A stretch of 5,764 bases of DNA from Streptomyces speibonae (GTDB lineage Bacteria; Actinomycetota; Actinomycetes; Streptomycetales; Streptomycetaceae): positions 5,479 to 11,242 of the forward strand of contig KL568629.1 of assembly GCA_000715605.1 (NCBI GenBank). The letters run 5' to 3'. The position numbers and the translations under genes were made by a program. Shown in pieces: positions 1-5,201 of the stretch. The notes below the pieces were generated by a model. The model saw nothing but the letters and a program-made list of their open reading frames with translations. It did not search any database and was not told the origin of the DNA. How positions within the stretch are numbered: the first letter of the stretch is position 1; each line of letters opens with the position of its first letter.

Positions 1-273
1 ACCTGCCGCATGGAGCAGCGTGACGGCCAGTGGTACGCGGGGCTCAGCCGCACCTCCGAGACCGTCCTGGCGTACACGCATGTGGGACCGCAAGTGGCCG
101 AGGCCCAGTGCCTGTTGCGCCGGACGGGCATCCCGCCGGGCGAGGTGGACGGCGTCTTCGGGCCGAAGACACAGCGGGCGGTGCGGCGGATGCAGGAACG
201 GGACGGACTGGTCGTGGACGGTGTCATCGGGCCGCACACCTGGAAGGCCCTGCGGGAGGCGGCGGAGGGGTGA
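1..273 (+). CDS. Peptidoglycan-binding domain protein, C-terminal part (5' end outside window)
   Basis: The reading frame is open to the left edge (it begins Thr-Cys-Arg before the first Met at position 10) and stops with TGA at 271-273. Counted from that Met, residues ~27-82 match the PG_binding_1 repeat: the region starting PQVAEAQCLL, then GEVDGVFGPKTQRAV and DGLVVDGVIGPHTWKAL, the paired 'DG.(F/I)GP.T' pattern of this three-helix fold. Family members bind peptidoglycan outside the membrane, usually as the anchoring part of a secreted protein. Related actinobacterial proteins have a signal peptide, then a TC-containing segment and this domain, so I read the visible part as the mature end of a longer protein rather than a gene starting at 10; the 9 bases before that ATG are too few to judge a ribosome site. 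No catalytic domain is visible. The stop overlaps the GTG of the next gene (GTGA), so the two are probably co-translated. Family call is firm; true start and role are unknown. Confidence 0.8.
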   Translation, partial: TCRMEQRDGQWYAGLSRTSETVLAYTHVGPQVAEAQCLLRRTGIPPGEVDGVFGPKTQRAVRRMQERDGLVVDGVIGPHTWKALREAAEG

Positions 274-1244
274 GCCCGGAGCACATACGGCTGACCGAGG
301 CACTGAGGGAGCTGCGGGCCCGCAGCGGGCTGAGCCTGGCGGCGCTGGCCGGGCGGACGGCGTTCAGCAAGTCCTCGTGGGAGCGCTACCTCAACGGCAA
401 GAGCCTGCCCCCGCGTGAGGCGGTGCGGGAGCTGTGCCGGATCGCGGGCGAGCCGGACGGGCGGCTGCTGGCCCTGTGGGAGATCGCCGAGTCGGAGTGG
501 AGCGGCCGCGCGGCCTCCTCCGCACCCGCCCGCACGGCCTCCGCCCGGTTTCCCGCCGCCCCCGCCGCCGCTCCCTCGGCCGTCCGCGCGCCCGACGAGC
601 GGGCCGCCGGCACCGGACGGCGACGCGACCGCAGGGCACGGCTCCTGGTGGTCCTGGTCTCGGCCTACGCCGTGCTCGCCGGCACCGCGGCGCTGGCCCT
701 GCTCCTGCTGCCCGACCGGCACGGCCCCGAGGACGGGGCGGAGGCGGCCGTCCCGTACTCCGTCGGCCCCACCTGCCACGGCGCGGCCTGTGAGGGCGAG
801 GACCCGATCCGCATGATCTGCGGCGTCGGTCCCGACACGCTGAGCACGCGCCGCACCGACACCGGCGCCCATGTGGAACTGCGCTACAGCCGGAAGTGCG
901 GCGCCAGTTGGGCCCGGATCTGGGGGACCCGGATCGGGGACCGGGTGCGGATCACCGCGGCCGGCCGCTCCCACGAGGGGCGGGTCGGGAGCGAGGACGA
1001 CACCACGACGTACGTCTACACCCCCATGGTCACGGCCCGCCCCGGCACGGCCCTGCGGGCCTGCTTCCTGCCGGCCTCGGACACCGGCGGCCGCACGTGC
1101 GTCGAGGCGGTCGTCGGTGCCTCCCCGACGGCCTCACCGGCCGCGCTCTCGCGGCCGCGCCCTTCCGCTACCGCGCGGCGTTCAGCTTCTGGGCCGCCTC
1201 GATCGCCCAGTAGGTCAGGATGTTGCGCGCGCCGGCCCGTTTGA
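270..1244 (+). CDS. Membrane-anchored XRE-family HTH regulator with extracytoplasmic DUF2690 domain
   Basis: I start this 324-residue protein at GTG 270, which overlaps the previous stop by 4 bases and has GGGAGG at 254-259; in-frame codons upstream of 270 are a shadow of the previous gene. Residues ~8-77 form a Cro/C1-like [23 protein letters not shown], then [17 protein letters not shown] and a W70/W77 tail, a pattern typical of Streptomyces XRE proteins. A Pro/Ala-rich linker (80-116) and an RRRDRRAR stop-transfer patch lead to one membrane helix (~125-147). Residues ~163-280 fit DUF2690: C169, C174, C184 and C210 with ELRYS and [10 protein letters not shown], plus C265 and C277, giving six cysteines that could form disulfides outside the cell. 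The layout predicts cytoplasmic DNA binding with an external sensor or binding domain; ligand and targets are unknown. After ~C277 the protein runs on in a Ser/Pro/Arg-rich tail whose last 25 residues lie antisense to the hemB 3' end, suggesting a lost ancestral stop. Confidence 0.8.
   Translation: MSPEHIRLTEALRELRARSGLSLAALAGRTAFSKSSWERYLNGKSLPPREAVRELCRIAGEPDGRLLALWEIAESEWSGRAASSAPARTASARFPAAPAAAPSAVRAPDERAAGTGRRRDRRARLLVVLVSAYAVLAGTAALALLLLPDRHGPEDGAEAAVPYSVGPTCHGAACEGEDPIRMICGVGPDTLSTRRTDTGAHVELRYSRKCGASWARIWGTRIGDRVRITAAGRSHEGRVGSEDDTTTYVYTPMVTARPGTALRACFLPASDTGGRTCVEAVVGASPTASPAALSRPRPSATARRSASGPPRSPSRSGCCARRPV
311..326. repeat. 16-bp perfect palindrome inside the HTH gene
   Basis: GCTGCGGGCCCGCAGC is a perfect 8+8 palindrome covering about codons 14-19 of the HTH/DUF2690 gene, some 40 bases after its start. 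It could fold as an mRNA hairpin near the ribosome landing zone or act as an autoregulatory operator. In DNA this GC-rich, chance and codon constraint (Leu-Arg-Ala-Arg-Ser) are equally good explanations. Confidence 0.3.
1138..1157 (-). terminator. GC hairpin just past the hemB stop (possible terminator, also inside the convergent gene)
   Basis: CGGCCGCG-CTCT-CGCGGCCG is a perfect 8-bp stem with a 4-base loop, lying 10 bases beyond the hemB stop codon on the minus strand. It has no T-run on either side, so it is not a classical intrinsic terminator, but U-less GC hairpins of this kind are often found at gene ends in Streptomyces. Being symmetric, it may also act on transcripts arriving from the plus strand. 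It lies within the low-complexity 3' coding tail of the HTH/DUF2690 gene. Confidence 0.45.
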
Positions 1245-2169
1245 TGCCGGTCAGCGTCTCGAGGATCGCCCGGTCCCGGTCGATCCAGCCCTTCTCGGCG
1301 GCCGCCTCCACCATCGAGTACTCGCCGGAGATCTGGTACGCCGCCACCGGCACGTCCACCGTGTCCGCGACCCGCGCCAGGATGTCCAGGTACGGGCCGG
1401 CCGGCTTCACCATCACCATGTCGGCGCCCTCCTCCAGGTCGAGCGCCAGCTCGCGCATCGACTCACGGACGTTCGCCGGGTCCTGCTGGTACGTCTTGCG
1501 GTCGCCCCGCAGCGAGGAGGCGACGGCCTCCCGGAACGGCCCGTAGAAGGCGGAGGCGTACTTGGCGGTGTAGGCGAGGATCGCCACGTCCTCGCGCCCG
1601 ATCCGGTCGAGGGCGGCGCGGATGACCCCGATCTGTCCGTCCATCATCCCGCTGGGCCCGACCACATGCGCGCCCGCCTCCGCCTGGACCTGCGCCATCT
1701 CGGCGTACCGCTCCAGCGTGGCGTCGTTGTCGACGCGGCCCTGCTCGTCCAGCACCCCGCAGTGCCCGTGGTCGGTGGTTTCGTCGAGGCACAGGTCGGA
1801 CATGACGAGCAGATCGTCCCCGACCTCGGCCCGCACGTCCCGCAGGGCGACCTGGAGGATTCCGTCCGGGTCGGTGCCCGGCGTCCCGAGGGCGTCCTTC
1901 TTCGACTCCTCCGGCACGCCGAACAGCATGATCCCGGAGATCCCGGCCGCCACGGCCTCGGCGGCCGCCTTCTTCAGACTGTCCCGCGTGTGCTGCACGA
2001 CGCCCGGCATCGCCGCGATCGGCACCGGCTCGCCCGCCCCCTCGCGCACGAAGGCCGGGAGGATGAAGTCAGCGGGGTGCAGCCTGGTCTCGGCGACCAT
2101 GCGCCGCATCACGGGAGTGGTACGCAGACGCCGCGGCCGCGCGCCGGGGAAAGATCCGTACGTCGTCAT
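1168..2169 (-). CDS. hemB: Porphobilinogen synthase (delta-aminolevulinic acid dehydratase)
   Basis: Condenses two 5-aminolevulinate molecules to porphobilinogen, the first common step of tetrapyrrole (heme, siroheme, corrin) synthesis, in the cytoplasm. The product is 333 residues, close to the usual ~325-335. The start at 2169 gives the typical actinobacterial N-terminus [19 protein letters not shown]; a further 44 in-frame residues upstream look non-coding. The two Schiff-base lysines are present: K203 in [15 protein letters not shown] and K255 in [13 protein letters not shown]. The metal-binding loop [14 protein letters not shown] (residues 125-138) carries C127, D129 and C137, a mixed form between the CxC...C zinc type and the DxALD...D magnesium type. 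[10 protein letters not shown] (170-179) and [12 protein letters not shown] are further hallmarks. It is transcribed alone here, divergent from the FAD oxidoreductase and convergent with the HTH/DUF2690 gene; no other heme gene is in the window. A weak AGGTGG lies only just before the ATG. Confidence 0.97.
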   Translation of the reverse strand: MTTYGSFPGARPRRLRTTPVMRRMVAETRLHPADFILPAFVREGAGEPVPIAAMPGVVQHTRDSLKKAAAEAVAAGISGIMLFGVPEESKKDALGTPGTDPDGILQVALRDVRAEVGDDLLVMSDLCLDETTDHGHCGVLDEQGRVDNDATLERYAEMAQVQAEAGAHVVGPSGMMDGQIGVIRAALDRIGREDVAILAYTAKYASAFYGPFREAVASSLRGDRKTYQQDPANVRESMRELALDLEEGADMVMVKPAGPYLDILARVADTVDVPVAAYQISGEYSMVEAAAEKGWIDRDRAILETLTGIKRAGARNILTYWAIEAAQKLNAAR

Positions 2170-2176
2170 ACCACCT

Positions 2177-2182
2177 ACGCTA
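2177..2182 (-). promoter_or_regulatory. Candidate -10 element for hemB (possible leaderless transcript)
   Basis: On the minus strand TAGCGT matches the Streptomyces housekeeping -10 pattern (TAnnnT) and lies exactly 7 bases before the hemB ATG, so transcription would begin at or next to the A of the start codon, giving a leaderless mRNA. This fits the poor spacing of the only Shine-Dalgarno-like bases (AGGTGG, 2171-2176). No good -35 hexamer is visible at 17-18 bases, so the call is tentative. Confidence 0.3.
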
Positions 2183-2209
2183 CGCCCGCCCCGCCCGTGA
2201 CTTTGCCGA

Positions 2210-2247
2210 CGCCGAGTCGGCGGCCCGGAGGCCATGTGCGGGCCGCC
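2210..2247. repeat. Overlapping inverted repeats in the hemB / oxidoreductase divergent region
   Basis: The 149-bp region between the two divergent genes holds CGCCGAGTCGGCG (2210-2222), a palindrome with a single central base, immediately overlapped by a perfect 9-bp inverted repeat, GGCGGCCCG (2219-2227) and CGGGCCGCC (2239-2247), around an 11-base spacer. The two structures share bases 2219-2222 and so cannot both form in one RNA strand. They could be operators for a dimeric regulator of either gene or structures in a 5' leader of the oxidoreductase. There is no T-run, so a terminator is unlikely. No regulator family can be assigned from these sequences. Confidence 0.35.
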
Positions 2248-2318
2248 CGTCCCAGGGTCATGCTGGAGGAAAGGCCCCGACCGGCGGGTCCCTCCGTACA
2301 CGCCTCACGGAGGACGCG

Positions 2319-3697
2319 ATGACCACCACGCATCCCACCCCCGACCTGTTCGCCCTGTCGGAGATCCGCGGCCCCGTGCTGCGCCCCGGCGACGAGGGGT
2401 ACGTTACGAGGAGGTAACGGGTTTCAATCTCTCCGCCCTGCGCACCCCCGACGTGGTCGTCGCCGCGACCGGTGCCGACGACGTGGTGAACGCGCTGCGC
2501 TGGGCGTCGGCCACCGGCACCCCGGTCGCCGTCCAGGCCACCGGTCACGGGGCCAACTTCCCCGTCGACCACGGGTTGCTGATCAGCACCGCCCGCATGA
2601 CGGCCGTGGAGGTCGACCCGGGACGGCGCACCGCGACGGTCGCCGCCGGAGCGAAGTGGGGGGACGTGCTGGCCGCGGCCGCGCCGCACGGGCTGGCCAC
2701 GCTCAACGGCACGTCCACGGACGCGGGCGCGACCGGCTACCTCGTGGGCGGCGGTCTGCCGGTGCTCGGCCGGACGTACGGGTACGCCGCCGACCTGGTC
2801 CGCTCCTTCCGGGTGGCCACGCCGGACGGACGGCTCCACGAGACGGACGGGACCAGCGAGCCCGAGCTCTTCTGGGCCCTGCGCGGCGGCAAGAGCACCG
2901 TCGGCGTGGTGACGTCCCTGGTCACGGAGTTGCTCCCGCTGCGCACGGTGCTCGGCGGCGGCCTCTACTTCCGCGGCGAACACGCCGAGGCCGTCCTGGC
3001 CGCCTGGTCGGAGTGGACCCGCACGGTCCCCGAGCGGATGTGCAGCGCGTTCGCCGTCCTGCGTATGCCGCCCATCCCGCAGATCCCCGAACCGATCCGC
3101 GGCGGCTTCTGGGCCCGCGTCGCGGTGGCCTGGACCGGCGACCCGGCCGAGGGCGAGCGGCTGCTGGCCCCGCTCCGCGCGGCCGCGCCGGTCGCCGTCG
3201 ACTGGGTGGAGGAGATGCCGTACACGGACATCGACCGCGTCCACCTGGACCCGCAGGATCCGCTCCCCGGCCGGGAGTCCTGCTCCCTGCTGCGCGAACT
3301 GCCCCCGCAGGCCCAGCGGGCCTTCCTGGACCAGGTGGGCCCCGACGCCTCCGGCAGCCCGATCCTGGTCGCCCAGATCCGCCACATGGGCGGTGCCCTG
3401 TCCCGCCCCGCGCGCACGGAGGACGCGATCTGCGCCCGCGACGCGGCCCACCTCCTGGAGGCCGTCGCGGTCATGGGAGCCCCGCCCGACGCCGAGGCCG
3501 TCGAACACGCCACGGCGTCCCTGCACACGGCGATGTCCCCCTACGGCACGGGCCGCACGATGATCAACATCCACGGCACACCCGGCGACGCGGCCGACCG
3601 CGCCCGCGCCTGGACCCCACAGGTCCACGAGCGCCTGCGCCGAGCCAGGGAAACCTACGACCCGTCGAACCTCCTGCGCTTCGGCCACACGGTGTGA
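2319..3697 (+). pseudogene. FAD-binding BBE-like oxidoreductase, frameshifted near codon 29
   Basis: Family members are flavin oxidases or dehydrogenases of the PCMH/berberine-bridge type. The natural start is ATG 2319 with GGAGG at 2309-2313. That frame encodes a family-typical N-terminus ending in LRPGDEGY, then hits TAA at 2415-2417. The homology continues in the -1 frame from 2408 (EEVTGFNLSALRTPDVVVAA). Removing TT at 2404-2405 restores GYDEEVTGF and a 458-residue protein, the usual family length. In restored numbering, H76 in ATGHGAN is the expected flavin-linking histidine, NGTSTDAGATGYLVGGG (129-145) is the second FAD loop with Ser132 where bicovalent enzymes have Cys, and YDPSNLLRFGHTV at the C-terminus is the BBE motif. 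Everything after the shift reads open to 3697, so the lesion is recent or a sequencing error. A start at 2234 would keep one frame but gives a nonsense N-terminus. Substrate unknown. Transcription probably ends at the terminator downstream. Confidence 0.8.
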
Positions 3698-3720
3698 GCG
3701 CCGAGCGCACCCACGGTCAC

Positions 3721-3758
3721 GGGCCCCGGTGCGACGCACCCGGGGCCCCGCGCCTTTT
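3721..3758 (+). terminator. Intrinsic terminator after the FAD oxidoreductase gene
   Basis: GGGCCCCGG (3721-3729) pairs perfectly with CCGGGGCCC (3740-3748); inside, TGC/GCA around GAC extends the stem past a single bulged C at 3739. A short spacer and TTTT (3755-3758) follow. It begins 23 bases after the oxidoreductase stop and separates that gene from the LysE-led cluster. Confidence 0.8.
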
Positions 3759-3847
3759 GGACCTGTGGAACCCGCACCGTTTGGCTCTCCCCTTCGGGCC
3801 ATGACCGCAGCAGGCTGGGAGGACCGTCGCTCTCCCGGAGGGATCCC
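3755..3847 (+). promoter_or_regulatory. Promoter/leader region of the LysE-B3/B4-MocR cluster
   Basis: This stretch, after the terminator stem, must hold the promoter of the three-gene cluster unless there is read-through. TTGGAC (3757-3762) and TTGGCT (3781-3786), 18 bases apart, are a plausible but weak -35/-10 pair. The same bases form two similar blocks, CCTTTTGGA (3753-3761) and CCGTTTGGC (3777-3785), 24 bases apart in direct orientation, which could be binding sites for the MocR regulator at the end of the cluster, since that family often uses direct repeats. A hairpin with two wobble pairs (3815-3822 with 3831-3838) reaches the first two bases of the Shine-Dalgarno GGAGGG at 3837-3842. 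All of this is inference from short motifs. Confidence 0.35.
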
Positions 3848-4456
3848 GTGAGTCTCGCGTTCCTGTTGACCGCCCTGGTCGTGGTGGTCACGCCCGGTAC
3901 CGGTGTGGTGTACACCCTCGCCGCCGGACTGTCCCACGGCCGTCGGGCGAGCCTGGCCGCCGCGCTTGGCGGCACGCTCGGCGTCGTACCGCACCTGGCG
4001 GCGACGATCAGCGGCCTCGCCGCGCTGCTGCACACCAGCGCCGTGGCCTACTCGGTGGTGAAGTACCTCGGTGTCGGCTACCTGCTGTACATGGCGTGGA
4101 CGACGCTGCGCGACAAGGACGCGCTGACCGTCGAAGCGGCCGAGGCCGCGCCACCGCCCGTGCTCCGTGTGGTCACCTCCGGGGTCCTCCTCAACCTGCT
4201 GAACCCGAAGCTGACCCTGTTCTTCGTCGCCCTCCTCCCCCAGTTCGTGCCCACCGGCACCCCCGACTCCCTGGGCCTCATGCTCCAGCTCGGAGCGGTC
4301 TTCATGGCCCTGACCCTCGTCGTCTTCGCCGTCTACGGCGTGTGTGCCGCGGCCGTGCGCGACCGCCTGATCGCCCGGCCCCGCGTCATGACCGGCATCC
4401 GCCGGGTGTTCGCCGTCTGCTTCGTCGGCCTGAGCGCACGCATGGCGGTGGCCTGA
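3848..4456 (+). CDS. LysE/RhtB-family amino-acid exporter
   Basis: A 202-residue integral membrane protein, the normal size for this family, which exports amino acids and related small molecules using the proton-motive force. GTG 3848 is chosen because GGAGGG (3837-3842) sits 5 bases upstream and the N-terminus then starts directly with the first membrane helix. Features seen: VVVVTPGTGVVYTLAAGLSHG (residues 11-31), the conserved PGP-type motif here as PGT; G31, G41, G42 and G45 of the glycine-rich second helix; KYLGVGYLLYMAW (72-84); a charged and Pro-rich cytoplasmic loop (88-104); and the hallmark GVLLNLLNPKLTLFFVALLPQF (112-133). About six hydrophobic segments are evident, the last being RVFAVCFVGLSARMAVA. 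The substrate cannot be read from sequence. The stop is one base from the next ATG, so it is very probably in an operon with the B3/B4 protein and the MocR regulator, which supports amino-acid efflux as the role. Confidence 0.9.
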   Translation: MSLAFLLTALVVVVTPGTGVVYTLAAGLSHGRRASLAAALGGTLGVVPHLAATISGLAALLHTSAVAYSVVKYLGVGYLLYMAWTTLRDKDALTVEAAEAAPPPVLRVVTSGVLLNLLNPKLTLFFVALLPQFVPTGTPDSLGLMLQLGAVFMALTLVVFAVYGVCAAAVRDRLIARPRVMTGIRRVFAVCFVGLSARMAVA

Positions 4457-4457
4457 C

Positions 4458-5186
4458 ATGCGCTTCCGGCACGCGGACCCCGTCTGGTCCGACCACCCCC
4501 GCCTCGCGGCGGCCGCCCTGCACGCCACCGGCATCGGCCCGGCGGCCGACGTCGGCCCCCGCGTCGCGGAGTACACCGCCCGCGCCCTGACCCGGCTGGC
4601 CGACGCCACAGAGGGCCGGTTCCCCGAAGTGCTCGCCTGGCGCCGGACCTTCGCCCGGCTGGGCCTGAAGCCGACCCAGTACCGGTGCGCCTCGGAGTCC
4701 CTGCTGCGGCGACTGCGCAAGGAAGGGACCCTGCCGCGCATCCACCCCGTGGTCGACCTGTGCAACGCGGTCTCCGTCGCGTACGCCGTCCCGGTCGCCG
4801 TCCTCGACGCCGACCGCATCACTGGCCCGCTGCTCGAAGTGCGCCCCGCCCGCGGCGACGAGGAGTACACGACCTTCGGCGGTGCCACCGAACACCCCGC
4901 CCCCGGCGAGGTGACGTACGCCGACTCCGCCGGCCGGGCGCATGCCCGCCGCTGGACCAACCGGCAGAGCGGCCACTCCGCGGTCGGCGAGCACACCACC
5001 CGGATCCTCGTCGTGGCGGAAGCCGTGCACGAGGGCGGTGCGGACACCGTCGCGGAGGCGGTGCGGACGATCTCCGCGGAACTCACCGCGCACTGGCGGA
5101 CCGACCCCGTGACGGCCCTTCTCACCTCCTCCGCACGGGAGTTCACGTTCAGCGACGAGCCCCTGTCCGGCGCCCGGACACCCTGA
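4458..5186 (+). CDS. Freestanding B3/B4 (PheRS beta-subunit editing-like) domain protein
   Basis: A 242-residue soluble protein with no signal peptide or membrane segment. The B3/B4 fold spans about residues 62-190: LGLKPTQYRCASESLLRRL (68-86), GTLPRIHPVVDLCNAVSVAY (90-109), PV.VLDADRI, then PGEVTYAD (149-156), RRWTNRQSGHSAV (164-176) and a final strand ILVVAEAV (183-190). In bacterial phenylalanyl-tRNA synthetase this module hydrolyses Tyr-tRNAPhe. Here it stands alone with no aminoacylation or anticodon-binding part, so a trans-editing or amino-acid/tRNA-binding role is possible but unproven; such solo proteins are common and poorly studied. It has no strong Shine-Dalgarno site and begins one base after the exporter stop, implying translational coupling. 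Start ATG 4458 fits homologue-like N-terminal sequence (VWSDHPRLAAAALH). Family call is firm, function inferred. Confidence 0.85.
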   Translation: MRFRHADPVWSDHPRLAAAALHATGIGPAADVGPRVAEYTARALTRLADATEGRFPEVLAWRRTFARLGLKPTQYRCASESLLRRLRKEGTLPRIHPVVDLCNAVSVAYAVPVAVLDADRITGPLLEVRPARGDEEYTTFGGATEHPAPGEVTYADSAGRAHARRWTNRQSGHSAVGEHTTRILVVAEAVHEGGADTVAEAVRTISAELTAHWRTDPVTALLTSSAREFTFSDEPLSGARTP

Positions 5187-5201
5187 GGGACGCGTGGCAC
5201 C

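Noticed and set aside
30..269. Longer N-terminus for the HTH/DUF2690 protein from ATG 30
   Set aside because: This part overlaps the conserved peptidoglycan-binding domain in another frame and has no homology-like features; GTG 270 with its ribosome site fits better.
20..418. Plus-strand frame overlapping the peptidoglycan-binding gene
   Set aside because: Arg/Cys/Gly-rich composition; out of frame with the clear PG_binding_1 domain.
2170..2301. 44-residue N-terminal extension of HemB from an upstream in-frame ATG
   Set aside because: The residues are Gly/Arg/Pro-rich and unlike Hem[10 protein letters not shown] at 2169 is the typical actinobacterial start.
871..2322. 483-codon open frame on the plus strand
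   Set aside because: It runs antisense to hemB and out of frame with the HTH/DUF2690 gene; no recognisable motif, and hemB is beyond doubt on the other strand.
2234..2407. Start of the FAD oxidoreductase at ATG 2234 in the downstream frame
   Set aside because: It would avoid the frameshift, but the first ~57 residues are Arg/Pro-rich nonsense, while the other frame holds a ribosome site, ATG 2319 and family-like residues.
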